Assembly (NCBI GenBank): GCA_910579465.1
Contig: CAJTUB010000010.1
Span: forward strand, 18,615 to 82,614
Direction: 5' to 3'
DNA from: an uncultured Lachnospiraceae bacterium
GTDB taxonomy: Bacteria > Bacillota > Clostridia > Lachnospirales > Lachnospiraceae
Length of the DNA: 64,000 nucleotides
Shown here: positions 34,444-42,815 of the stretch, one piece after another
Numbering within the stretch: the first letter of the stretch is position 1
Layout: every line of letters begins with the position of its first letter
Notes under the pieces: model-generated
Databases searched by the model: none
The model's input: only the letters and a program-made list of their open reading frames with translations
Told to the model about the DNA's origin: nothing
Program-made: the position numbers and the translations under genes

Positions 34444-36447
34444 ATGGCAGTAAAAACATTAAGAGGAAAGCTGGCTGTTTCGATTTCGGCGGTTACGCTG
34501 GTCTGTATGATGATTATGGCGGTGATTACATATAATATTTCATCAGGCCAGGTAGAGAAGCTGTCCATTGACAGTTACCGGGTGAGCACGGAAAACACAA
34601 CCAACCAGATTCGGACATGGCTTACCGCGGAGCAGGAGCTTCTTTTAAATCAGGCAGCTATGATAGAGGTAACAAAGGAGTATGAACAGAAGTTCCTGGC
34701 AGAGTATCTTACGGGAATTGTAAACGGCTATAACGAGGAAGGGTATATCTATGACCTGTACTATACGTCGCAGGAAAACGTCATGGCGTCCGGTACCGGC
34801 TATGTACCGGACCCTTCCGTAGATTTTACAAAGCGGAGCTGGTATCAGGAGGCGCTTGGCACGGACGGGGTAGCATTTTCCACGCCATACCGGGATTATG
34901 ATTCCGGAAGCCTTGTTATTACGCTTTCGGTCCGGATTATGGACGGAGGTACGGTAAAGGGTGTGCTGGCAGCGGATATTTTTGTCGATACCCTTGTCCA
35001 GATTGTCGGGAGCCAGACGCTTCCGGAGGACAGCTATTGCTTTCTGGCAGACTCCGCCTATGGCGTAGTGACGCATCCGGGCGATGCCTTTGCCTATGTG
35101 GACGATGAGCCGGTCAGCATTGATGCGGGCGGGATTGCTTCCTATGCGGAGCTTGCGCAGGCAGTAAAGGGCGGGAAGACGTCTGTTACGCTGAAGGATT
35201 ACGACGGCGTGACGAGGACCTTTTATATCAACCCGATTGAGGATTGCGGCTGGTACGTGATTACCGCGGTCAGCAGCAGCGTCATCCAGAAGCAGACGTC
35301 GCTTTTGTTCCGCGCCTATGCCGTGATTTTGCTTGCGTCGGTGCTGGTGGTAGTCGGGGTGGTGGTTCTTCTCGCAAAAACCGTGACAAGACCGATTGTA
35401 AAACTGACAGAGCAGATTCAGAGCGGCTCCGTCGGGCAGAGCAGTGCTGTATCCTCTACGAAGGAAATCGAAGAGCTCTATATGGAGTTTAATAAGCTGA
35501 TGGGCAATCTGAGCGGTCTGCTCTCTGTCTGCGGGCAGGCAGAGCAGGACCTGGACGGCTTCGGCAGCTCAATTCAGAAGGTAACGGAGGAAATCACTGC
35601 AGGAATCGGGAAGGTAGATGAGCAGATGGACCGGATTGTCGATACGCTCAACAGCCAGGCAGAGGATATGGAGGAGCGGAAGAAGGGACTGGAGCTGTTT
35701 GACGAGAGCGTTTCCCTGTTCCGGACGAACTTTACGGTGATGGAAGGCTCTATAGCTGCAATGATTTCACATCTTGGCGAGTCGGTGCAGAGCGCAAAGG
35801 AGTTAGAAACCTCGTCGGATATCTCCGGCGGGCATGTCCGGAACATCTATGAGGATATCGGCAGGCTGGAGGAAATGTCGGAGAATATTACAGTAATTGT
35901 TTCAACGATTATGGGAATCTCCTCCCAGACGAACCTTCTGGCGCTGAATGCGTCGATTGAGGCAGCAAGGGCCGGAGAGGCCGGGAAGGGCTTTGCGGTT
36001 GTCGCAGAGGAAATCCGTGTACTTGCCGGAAATACTGCACAGGCAACCGAGAATATCCGCAGCCAGGTAAGCGGGATACAGACGCTGATTCAGAGTATTG
36101 CAAAGGTAATTGCAGGAGCGTCACAGGACTTTGATAAGAATGTATCCGCATCGCAGAAGGTGCTGGAGCTGCTGATGAAAATCAACGGCTCGGTGGCAGA
36201 TGCCGAAAAGGTCAACGGCGAATTAAAGGCGTCGCTGCAGGAGTTCATTGAAAACCAGAGGATGATAACGCAGATGTTCCATTCGATTGATGAGAATATC
36301 CGAATTTGTCAGGAGGCTGGCGTAGAGGCATTGGAAAGCACAAAGCAGCAGACGCAGACGGCAGAGGAGCTGATAACGCAAAGCAGGCAGTTTGCCGCTC
36401 TTTCGGAGGATTTCCGGGAGACAACCGGCAAATTCAAGCAGTCGTAA
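34444..36447 (+). CDS. Methyl-accepting chemotaxis protein with extracellular Cache domain
   Basis: A 667-residue transmembrane chemoreceptor. There is one membrane helix near residues 12-30, an extracellular dCache-type sensor (about 35-285, with the family's SWYQEAL and GWYVITAVSS blocks), and a second helix near 292-314. A short HAMP-like piece (VTRPIVKLTEQI) and a long signalling coiled coil follow, with the invariant tip QTNLLALNASIEAARAGEAGKGFAVVAEEIRVLA. It would relay ligand binding to CheA-CheW at the pole. The ribosome site is AGAGGAGAG before ATG. No other chemotaxis gene is in the window. Confidence 0.93.
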   Translation: MAVKTLRGKLAVSISAVTLVCMMIMAVITYNISSGQVEKLSIDSYRVSTENTTNQIRTWLTAEQELLLNQAAMIEVTKEYEQKFLAEYLTGIVNGYNEEGYIYDLYYTSQENVMASGTGYVPDPSVDFTKRSWYQEALGTDGVAFSTPYRDYDSGSLVITLSVRIMDGGTVKGVLAADIFVDTLVQIVGSQTLPEDSYCFLADSAYGVVTHPGDAFAYVDDEPVSIDAGGIASYAELAQAVKGGKTSVTLKDYDGVTRTFYINPIEDCGWYVITAVSSSVIQKQTSLLFRAYAVILLASVLVVVGVVVLLAKTVTRPIVKLTEQIQSGSVGQSSAVSSTKEIEELYMEFNKLMGNLSGLLSVCGQAEQDLDGFGSSIQKVTEEITAGIGKVDEQMDRIVDTLNSQAEDMEERKKGLELFDESVSLFRTNFTVMEGSIAAMISHLGESVQSAKELETSSDISGGHVRNIYEDIGRLEEMSENITVIVSTIMGISSQTNLLALNASIEAARAGEAGKGFAVVAEEIRVLAGNTAQATENIRSQVSGIQTLIQSIAKVIAGASQDFDKNVSASQKVLELLMKINGSVADAEKVNGELKASLQEFIENQRMITQMFHSIDENIRICQEAGVEALESTKQQTQTAEELITQSRQFAALSEDFRETTGKFKQS

Positions 36448-36529
36448 GGCACAATCCGGCGGGAGGCGCATACCATAGAGCAACGGGAATTTTGCATCGT
36501 ATGTGTCAATGAACTTTCTGTGATTTTCC

Positions 36530-36558
36530 TTGATTTCTGGAAAATTATCCCGTATAAT
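36530..36558 (+). promoter_or_regulatory. Promoter for the TSCPD-murG pair
   Basis: -35 TTGATT (36530-36535), 17-bp spacer, perfect -10 TATAAT (36553-36558), about 93 bases before the TSCPD gene. Confidence 0.65.
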
Positions 36559-36650
36559 GAAATGCGGATTCCGGGATAAGGAACAGAATGCTGCAGGATT
36601 CGCCGGAAATTTGAAAAAGACTGTATCGGACAAGAGAAAGGAGCATACTT

Positions 36651-36890
36651 ATGAGATATAAAACATCCGGAGTTTGTTCAAGTGCGATTGATTTTGATAT
36701 AGAGGACGGCTGTATAAAGAATGTCCGGTTTACCGGAGGATGCAAAGGGAATCTGCAGGGAATTGCGCGTCTTGTGGAGGGAATGCCTGCAGAAGAGGTA
36801 ATTGCCCGTTTAGAAGGGATAAAGTGCGGCTTTAAGCCTACGTCCTGCCCGGATCAGTTAGCAAAGGCATTGAAGGAATGGAGGGCATAA
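36651..36890 (+). CDS. TSCPD domain protein (TIGR03905-like)
   Basis: A 79-residue protein that is essentially one TSCPD domain, named after the motif seen here as PTSCPDQLAKAL. It also has VCSSAIDFDI and VRFTGGCKGNLQGIARLVEGM, with Cys residues spaced as in the domain. The same domain ends some ribonucleotide reductases; stand-alone copies in Clostridia have no assigned function. AAAGGAG lies before the ATG. It ends seven bases before murG and is very likely cotranscribed with it. Confidence 0.88.
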   Translation: MRYKTSGVCSSAIDFDIEDGCIKNVRFTGGCKGNLQGIARLVEGMPAEEVIARLEGIKCGFKPTSCPDQLAKALKEWRA

Positions 36891-36896
36891 CGCCTT

Positions 36897-37961
36897 ATGA
36901 AACATATTGTATTTACCGGCGGCGGTACTGCCGGACATGTAACGCCGAATATTGCGCTGTTTTCTTCGGTAAAGGAAGCGGGCTATCAGATTTCTTACAT
37001 CGGCTCTTATGACGGGATTGAAAAGGAGCTGATTGCCGGGCAGGGGATTCCGTATTACGGGATTTCCTCGGGGAAGCTCCGTCGTTATTTTGACCCGAAG
37101 AACTTTTCCGACCCGTTTAAGGTCATCAAAGGCTACTTTCAGGCGAAAAAGCTGTTAAAAAAAATAAATCCGAGCATTGTATTTTCCAAGGGCGGCTTTG
37201 TTTCCGTCCCGGTTGTGCTTGCAGCAAGAAAAAGGAAGATTCCGTGCATTATCCATGAGTCGGATATTACGCCGGGGCTTGCCAATAAGCTTGCCATTCC
37301 TTCTGCAACGAAGGTCTGCGCCAATTTTCCGGAGACTCTGGAGTATCTTCCAAAGAATAAGGCGGTTCTGACCGGCTCCCCGATTCGTGCGGAGCTGTTT
37401 TCCGGCAACCGGATTAAGGGGCTTGACTTTTGCGGCTTTACTGCTAACAAGCCGGTACTGCTAATTATCGGCGGAAGCACCGGAGCGGCAGCGCTGAACA
37501 ATGCAGTGCGGGATTTGCTGCCGACGCTTTTGCAGCAGTTCCAGATTATTCATTTGTGCGGAAAGGGAAAAACCGATGAAGCGTTTGCGGGACGCGCAGG
37601 CTATGTGCAGTATGAGTATATCGATAAGGAGCTGAAGGATTTGTTTGCAGCGGCAGACCTTATCGTGTCCCGGGCAGGGGCTAACGCAATCTGTGAGCTT
37701 CTGGCACTGCGCAAGCCGAATATTTTAATCCCGCTTTCTGCAGCGGCAAGCCGCGGGGACCAGATTCTCAATGCCGAATCGTTTGAGCGGCAGGGCTTTT
37801 CTTATGTCTTAAAGGAGGAGGAGGTTACAAACGAGACGCTGCTCAGCGCGGTCAATGAGGTCTACCAGAACCGGGAGCGTTATATCGCCGCAATGAGTGA
37901 AAGTAAGCTGAATCATGCAGTAGAAACGATTACGGAACTGATCGTGAAATTATCAAAGTAG
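36897..37961 (+). CDS. murG: Undecaprenyldiphospho-muramoylpentapeptide GlcNAc transferase
   Basis: MurG adds GlcNAc to lipid I at the inner membrane face to give lipid II. The 354-residue GT28 enzyme has the N-terminal TGGGTAGHVTPN glycine loop, a second G-loop region FSKGGFVSVPVVLAA, HESDITPGLANK, the LLIIGGSTGAAALNN block and the donor-site SRAGANAICELLALRKPNILIP. The common murG lineages have ELLALGxPSILVP-like wording, so this is the usual clostridial version. It starts seven bases after the TSCPD gene. It lies outside a dcw cluster. Confidence 0.95.
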   Translation: MKHIVFTGGGTAGHVTPNIALFSSVKEAGYQISYIGSYDGIEKELIAGQGIPYYGISSGKLRRYFDPKNFSDPFKVIKGYFQAKKLLKKINPSIVFSKGGFVSVPVVLAARKRKIPCIIHESDITPGLANKLAIPSATKVCANFPETLEYLPKNKAVLTGSPIRAELFSGNRIKGLDFCGFTANKPVLLIIGGSTGAAALNNAVRDLLPTLLQQFQIIHLCGKGKTDEAFAGRAGYVQYEYIDKELKDLFAAADLIVSRAGANAICELLALRKPNILIPLSAAASRGDQILNAESFERQGFSYVLKEEEVTNETLLSAVNEVYQNRERYIAAMSESKLNHAVETITELIVKLSK

Positions 37962-37973
37962 GAAGAGGTAAGG

Positions 37974-38005
37974 AGGGGCTGACGCTGCATTTTCTGCGCA
38001 GCCCC
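37974..38005. terminator. Hairpin after murG, possible terminator
   Basis: GGGGCTG (37975-37981) pairs with CAGCCCC (37999-38005), with a further CGC/GCG pairing inside. It lies between the converging murG and metallopeptidase genes, but has no T-tract. Confidence 0.4.
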
Positions 38006-38029
38006 ATAAAGAGTTATCTGTTGTATTTA

Positions 38030-38962
38030 TTACATCTGTTCTAGTTCATTCAGGATTTTTTCTATGTTCTTTGTGTAAAATTCCGAGAAGGTCACTCCGC
38101 TATGTTCAAATTGCTTTAACAGCTCCACAAAGTTATCAATAAAAATAAAGATTTTACGCTGACGTTCCTGTTCTACGGAAATATCAAACTTTGGAAACAG
38201 TATGCGGTTTTCCTCCATAAAACGTATCTGAAACGCTCTGACAAAATATTCGTTTATTACAGCATAATCCGTATTATAGCTGTTAAGCATATTCTTGTGG
38301 GCTTCGAAAAAACGCATATGTTTTTTTAGCAGCTCTTTGTTCCTCTCAACAATCGGGTTTACAAAGCAATGCGCATATTCGTGTGCGATTCCCATAGCAA
38401 AAAAATCAAATTTCCCGTCTGGCCTGCCGGTTTCATCATAGCGTGGCATACAGCGGACAGTGTAAGCAATATTTTTTTCTCCCTGTGAAATGCCAAACCC
38501 ATAGTTCCCGGCAATGGGGCATAAAATTAGATGAAATTCATCAGGTTTGCTTTTGAAATAGGTTTCAATATAGGCAATCCATGTATCGAAATCGCAGGAG
38601 TTTACATATGCAAGGATTCCTTTATAATAGCTTTCCTGCGTATGGAAAAAATCATCAAGGCGGCTTTCTTCGGCAAAGCTTACGGTTTCCCGCGCCCATA
38701 AATTAAGCTTATGCGAGTCCTCTTTCAAAATGTTTTCCAGATTCAAAATTGCTTTCAATGGACGGATATGAAAAAAGTAATCCTCCGTTATCAATTTCTT
38801 TGTAATTTTCACTGCCGCATGGTTCTTATATGACCCGAACCAATCAGATATACTTTTCGAATAAATTTTATTTTCAAGATATTGTACTGTCGTTTCCTGC
38901 TCCTTTGCAAGATAGAGCAGAACCTGTACAAGCTCTACCCGTCGATTGATTTCCGCTTTCAT
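38030..38962 (-). CDS. Putative zinc metallopeptidase, DUF4932-like
   Basis: A 310-residue soluble protein with a gluzincin-like zinc motif: His194-Glu195-x-x-His198 in GIAHEYAHCF, with Glu238 in VINEYFVRAFQ as a likely third ligand. The overall pattern matches DUF4932, whose members are mostly uncharacterised. No signal peptide is visible, so it should be cytoplasmic. It is on the same strand and 70 bases downstream of the Thoeris thsB gene, inside the AT-rich island. Whether it belongs to the defence unit is unknown. The ribosome site before ATG is CCAAGGAGGAACC. Confidence 0.7.
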   Translation of the reverse strand: MKAEINRRVELVQVLLYLAKEQETTVQYLENKIYSKSISDWFGSYKNHAAVKITKKLITEDYFFHIRPLKAILNLENILKEDSHKLNLWARETVSFAEESRLDDFFHTQESYYKGILAYVNSCDFDTWIAYIETYFKSKPDEFHLILCPIAGNYGFGISQGEKNIAYTVRCMPRYDETGRPDGKFDFFAMGIAHEYAHCFVNPIVERNKELLKKHMRFFEAHKNMLNSYNTDYAVINEYFVRAFQIRFMEENRILFPKFDISVEQERQRKIFIFIDNFVELLKQFEHSGVTFSEFYTKNIEKILNELEQM

Positions 38963-39032
38963 GGTTCCTCCTTGGCGTTTATTTTTAAGGAAAACAAAAC
39001 TAAATATTATTTATTCAAATACTAATGAGAAT

Positions 39033-39542
39033 TTATCCAATAGCATTTTTAACCGCTTGATAATCCCAATAATACTGTCCATTTTCATAATAACACATGG
39101 CTGTATGAGTTCCAACGTTTTTTACCGCATCTGGACATTTAGACTTATTTACTGTTGCTGCATTATATAAAACAACAATTTTCAAGCCATCTCTAACAGC
39201 TTTCTCACATTCATACTCGACGTAACTTCGATAATCAACAGAATAGCCTCGTCCACATGTGTGTGTATAACTATTGTAACTTCCACAATACTGACAACTT
39301 CCACTTTGCACTGTTGTTGTATTATTACCCACAATCAAAACGAAAGTTTTAGAAGCATCTAATCTTTTATTCAGCGAAGATTTGATACTACAATTCAAAC
39401 TATTATCTCGTGCTTGCATTAAATCATGAGCATCTGTAAAAGATAAACTCCAATACTTACTATTATTCCATTTATGTAACTGTTCCACCGCATCGTAATC
39501 TCCTGACCAATCAGCCGCAATATATGTCCTTGTTCTGTACAT
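39033..39542 (-). CDS. thsB: Thoeris ThsB-like TIR domain protein (type II Thoeris)
   Basis: A 169-residue TIR-like (MTH538/DUF1863) protein: MYRTRTYIAADWSGDYDAV, then SFTDAHDLMQARDNS, KTFVLIVGNNTTT, and YVEYECEKAVRDGLKIVVLYN with Glu111 as candidate catalytic residue. In Thoeris, ThsB senses phage infection and makes a nucleotide signal from NAD; in type II systems this is reported to be histidine-ADP-ribose. A Cys/His cluster (C83, C86, H94, C96) interrupts the domain and may bind zinc. ATG 39542 follows GAGAGGAG. It lies 19 bases after thsA on the same strand, so the pair is an operon. Confidence 0.88.
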   Translation of the reverse strand: MYRTRTYIAADWSGDYDAVEQLHKWNNSKYWSLSFTDAHDLMQARDNSLNCSIKSSLNKRLDASKTFVLIVGNNTTTVQSGSCQYCGSYNSYTHTCGRGYSVDYRSYVEYECEKAVRDGLKIVVLYNAATVNKSKCPDAVKNVGTHTAMCYYENGQYYWDYQAVKNAIG

Positions 39543-39561
39543 AATATTTCTCCTCTCATAT

Positions 39562-40455
39562 TTAATCAAAGATAGACACTTTATTTCTATCTTTTTGATA
39601 AACTACTATGTTAATAGTTCCATGTATTTTTTCATTATACAATGAAAGTACTGATTTTGTAATTTGAAGCGAGTCATAATGCGTTAAACCCGCTCTTGAC
39701 CTGCCAGTTCCCATCAATGTTATATACATTTGATACCCCTGTCCATTTATATCATAAAATTCCAATAGCTTTTTCAAACATTTAATAATTTCTTCTTTTG
39801 AAGCCTTTGATTTATTGTTTTCATCAAATTCTGATAATGCTAATAGAAAAAACTCAATATCATTTTTTCCTTCGACAACAACTATCGTTCCATTTTCAAA
39901 GCATTTTCGTTTTCCACGTTTCTTTTCTTGTTCACTCAACTCTTTAATAGGCATAATACCTTTTAGTGAAAGATAGTTATCTATTGCAGAATCTATATCG
40001 CTTATCTGGAATCCATGTTTTATCATGTTCTTTATCCATAATCCATGAACTGTTGTAGGTGATACAAGCGGTTTGTCATATAAGGATAAGTTTTCATCAA
40101 CAATAGTATCGAAACATGTATTTACAGGAATAACTACAATTTTCTTTGTCTTATCTTTTTTAGGAAATCCCAATTTCATAATATCAGCATAACAAATATT
40201 TATCTTTTCATCTCCATTATCCCAAATCAGATAATTTCTTTTTATTATGCATATCCATAAAATACTCGTAATCAATGCTACACCTAAAATTGATAAAAAA
40301 ATTAAAATTTTCACATAAATATTTGTTATTCCCACATCTTCCCACGTTATGAATGATAATACTATTGAGAGAATAGTAAATAAACCACCCGCAATTGTTA
40401 AAGTTGTTTTACCTATATTCTCAACATTTTTCTTCACAAATTCTAAAAACTCCAC
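39562..40455 (-). CDS. thsA: Thoeris ThsA effector: two membrane helices plus Macro domain (type II Thoeris)
   Basis: A 297-residue protein. Two membrane helices (about 17-36 and 47-71) are followed by a cytoplasmic Macro-like domain (about 85-297) with VIPVNTCFDTIVD, PLVSPTTVHGLW, then MYITLMGTGRSRAGLTHYDS and a final TINIVVYQKDRNKVS. This is the architecture of the ThsA effector in type II Thoeris. The Macro domain binds the ADP-ribose-type signal from ThsB, and the membrane part is thought to disrupt the membrane. The GTG start at 40455 follows AAGGAAG at six bases; a longer frame reaching 40533 would run into the methyltransferase gene. Confidence 0.88.
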   Translation of the reverse strand: MEFLEFVKKNVENIGKTTLTIAGGLFTILSIVLSFITWEDVGITNIYVKILIFLSILGVALITSILWICIIKRNYLIWDNGDEKINICYADIMKLGFPKKDKTKKIVVIPVNTCFDTIVDENLSLYDKPLVSPTTVHGLWIKNMIKHGFQISDIDSAIDNYLSLKGIMPIKELSEQEKKRGKRKCFENGTIVVVEGKNDIEFFLLALSEFDENNKSKASKEEIIKCLKKLLEFYDINGQGYQMYITLMGTGRSRAGLTHYDSLQITKSVLSLYNEKIHGTINIVVYQKDRNKVSIFD

Positions 40456-40507
40456 TATACACTTCCTTTCTAATCTAAACAAAGCATACATTCTTAATCT
40501 AATATGT

Positions 40508-41707
40508 TTACATAACTGATACACATATAGCAAAAAATATTTCTTCTAATTCATGTTCAAGTTGTATCTTATAATCATCAATTATAATCATATTTGATGG
40601 GATATCAACATGCTTTGTTAAATTGTCATTTTGAGTACGTATCAAAATTGTTGCACTACATTTCTTTCTCTTTCCTGCATTTTTTAGCAATTCCACTGCC
40701 TCACTAAAACTTTCTGTTGCTTTTTGAATTTTTACTGCCACAGGCGCATTTTTATAATATTTTTTGAGAAATCCGTCAATTCCCTTATTCCTTTGCACCA
40801 CATCACAATCCAATTGATTTAAAATGGCACTATCAACATCACTTTTTGTCTTATATGATTCAATACCTAATTTCAGTAATCTGGATTCTGTTTTATGCGG
40901 ATTTTTTAATCTGTTTTCGGATATTTCTACTGCATCCCGGCTAATATCAATTCCTATTCCTTTTCTATTAACTAATTCAGCCGCGACCATTGTCGTTCCA
41001 CTCCCGCAAAAAGGGTCAAGCACTGTATCGCCTACATCAGTACTAATACGAATGATTCTTTCTAGTAATTCAATAGGCTTTTGCGTAGGATATCCAACTC
41101 GTTCTTTAGCTTTAGGGTTTAAAAATGGAATCTCCCAAACATCCGACATTGGTACTCCCTTTTTCTCTTTTGATAAAATAACTTCGCCATTGTCATCATG
41201 CTTATAAATTGCTTTCCCTCTATTATCCCTCACTCTCTCTTGAAGAATTTGGTCAATATTAGTAGTTGGAGAATACTCTGTATAAATAATATTAAATTTA
41301 TAGTTATTTGTTTTAGAATAAAAGAAAATTGTTTGATGTCCTGGCAATAATCCTTTTTTTGAATTAGACCATCTCTTATAAGCCCATATAATCTCACTTC
41401 TAAAATTTTCTTCTCCAAAAATATCATCTAATATTATTCTCAAATAATGTGATGCCTTTTCATCACAATGCAAAAATATACTTCCTGTATCTTTTAAAAC
41501 TCGTTTTAACTCATATACACGTACTTTCATATAATCCAAATATTCTTCTCGACTATTCCAAACGTCTCCAAAAAAATATTCAGTCCCTTGTGTATCTTTC
41601 AAAGATTGCATTTTCTGCGTAAAAAAAGGTGGGTCTAAATAAATCATATCAACCGAATTACTATCTATCTGTTTCAGAATGTTCAAACAATCTCCATGTA
41701 TTACCAT
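40508..41707 (-). CDS. DNA methyltransferase of the restriction-modification system (beta-class, N6-A or N4-C)
   Basis: A 399-residue amino-methyltransferase. The catalytic motif comes first (IYLDPPF, about residue 26) and the SAM motif later (LDPFCGSGTTMVAAEL, about 235), the order of the beta class. PTQKPIELLERII stands just before the SAM motif as expected. The C-terminal 120 residues (from about GIDGFLKKYYK) resemble a restriction-endonuclease-like fold, seen in several Firmicutes methyltransferases of this type. ATG 41707 follows AAGGAAGTG and lies eight bases past the endonuclease stop, so the two are coupled. It protects host DNA at the site cut by the partner enzyme. Confidence 0.9.
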   Translation of the reverse strand: MVIHGDCLNILKQIDSNSVDMIYLDPPFFTQKMQSLKDTQGTEYFFGDVWNSREEYLDYMKVRVYELKRVLKDTGSIFLHCDEKASHYLRIILDDIFGEENFRSEIIWAYKRWSNSKKGLLPGHQTIFFYSKTNNYKFNIIYTEYSPTTNIDQILQERVRDNRGKAIYKHDDNGEVILSKEKKGVPMSDVWEIPFLNPKAKERVGYPTQKPIELLERIIRISTDVGDTVLDPFCGSGTTMVAAELVNRKGIGIDISRDAVEISENRLKNPHKTESRLLKLGIESYKTKSDVDSAILNQLDCDVVQRNKGIDGFLKKYYKNAPVAVKIQKATESFSEAVELLKNAGKRKKCSATILIRTQNDNLTKHVDIPSNMIIIDDYKIQLEHELEEIFFAICVSVM

Positions 41708-41714
41708 TTCACTA

Positions 41715-42338
41715 TCACTTCCTTGAATCTGCAATTTTCTGAAGAACATCCAGCAAATCAATGTCTGTCAATTCTTTTATATATTCCCAAGCAGCATCAC
41801 CATAATAATATTGTCCGCCAATCCCCCTATACAACGTTTCTAAAGTTTCTTGAATTTTTTTTGCCTGCGAACGTTGTGGATAATAGAACATAACTCTTAT
41901 AGGTGTATAGCCTTTCTCATTTATAACTTTAACTCGTGTATGCTCTTTTGTAATATGATCCCCATCTGTTGTTGCATCCCTCCATTTTATTTCATGTGCC
42001 ATTCCATTAACCAAACAATCAATTTCAAAGGTCTTTGGTCTGCTCCCTAGTGTATTGGGAATTCTTACTTTTGCAGCTTCAGAATACTTATGCTTTATGC
42101 ACATACAAGCAGCTTCTTCCAAAAACGCACCTGCATACTTATATAAGAATCGTCCTTTATTCTGATATAAATCAATAAGATTTCCTTCTTCATTAGTAAC
42201 CCCTAATACTCTATATATCAAATAATGCGATGTGTCATCACTTTTCATTTCCTCAATTCGAGCATCTACTTGATTTTTAAGCTCTGATGCATATTTATCT
42301 GCAAGTTCTTTGATTTTCACATATATGTTCATATTCAT
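41715..42338 (-). CDS. Type II restriction endonuclease, ApaLI-like
   Basis: A 207-residue protein with a PD-(D/E)xK-type core: FEIDCLVNGMAHEIKWRDATTDGDHITKEHTR, in which Asp, Glu and Lys (ID...EIK) are spaced like catalytic residues. The EIKWRDATTDGDH block resembles the ApaLI restriction endonuclease family. If so the target would be GTGCAC-like, but specificity cannot be read with confidence. It is placed between a small XRE-type controller (32 bases upstream) and the methyltransferase, the usual order for a controlled type II system. The ribosome site is GAGGAAG. Confidence 0.75.
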   Translation of the reverse strand: MNMNIYVKIKELADKYASELKNQVDARIEEMKSDDTSHYLIYRVLGVTNEEGNLIDLYQNKGRFLYKYAGAFLEEAACMCIKHKYSEAAKVRIPNTLGSRPKTFEIDCLVNGMAHEIKWRDATTDGDHITKEHTRVKVINEKGYTPIRVMFYYPQRSQAKKIQETLETLYRGIGGQYYYGDAAWEYIKELTDIDLLDVLQKIADSRK

Positions 42339-42369
42339 ATCTTCCTCACAATCATCTTAAAAATTATCT

Positions 42370-42582
42370 CTACTTGATTTTCTCATCAGAAAATTCCATT
42401 ATATCACCTATATTACAATTCGGTGACATACATATTTTATACAGACTTTCCGATGATACTGTTTCTCCTTTTCCCATTTTCGCCAGAACGTTGAAACTAA
42501 TCCCTGCCATATCTTTTAAATCTGTTCGTTTCATTTTTCTGTCTATTAATAATTTCCATAATTTATCATAACACACAGGCAT
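42370..42582 (-). CDS. Small XRE/Cro-type regulator, likely restriction-modification controller
   Basis: A 70-residue helix-turn-helix protein (KLLIDRKMKRTDLKDMAGIS, then FNVLAKMGKGETVSSESLYKI). Such small Cro/C1-type proteins precede many type II systems and delay endonuclease expression when the system enters a new host. It is followed by the endonuclease 32 bases later on the same strand. Its own promoter is visible just upstream (-35 TTGATG, -10 TATGCT), and an IS element ends four bases behind that promoter. Confidence 0.8.
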   Translation of the reverse strand: MPVCYDKLWKLLIDRKMKRTDLKDMAGISFNVLAKMGKGETVSSESLYKICMSPNCNIGDIMEFSDEKIK

Positions 42583-42613
42583 AATATTTCCCTACCTTTT
42601 ATTATCTCATATT

Positions 42614-42642
42614 AGCATATCACACTTTCCTCTATACATCAA
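42614..42642 (-). promoter_or_regulatory. Promoter of the restriction-modification controller
   Basis: Minus strand: -35 TTGATG (42642-42637), 17-bp spacer, -10 TATGCT (42619-42614). The IS4 target duplication starts at 42646, four bases upstream of the -35 box. Confidence 0.6.
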
Positions 42643-42801
42643 GATAATCTCACGGTTGAGTTTTCGTAGTTTTATCCACAAGTACGCCAGTTATGGGATT
42701 CCGTTACCCACGACTTTCAAAAAACAGCAAAAATATAAGGAATCCTTACCTGTTTTGTAGTAGAATTAAGGTATCCAGTCAAAATAATACTAAACAAAAA
42801 G

Positions 42802-42815
42802 AAGGAGGACTCCTT
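42802..42815 (+). promoter_or_regulatory. Ribosome site of the IS4 transposase inside an inverted repeat
   Basis: AAGGAG (42802-42807) and CTCCTT (42810-42815) flank two bases and directly precede the ATG at 42816. In RNA the Shine-Dalgarno would be paired in a hairpin, probably limiting transposase synthesis. Confidence 0.55.
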
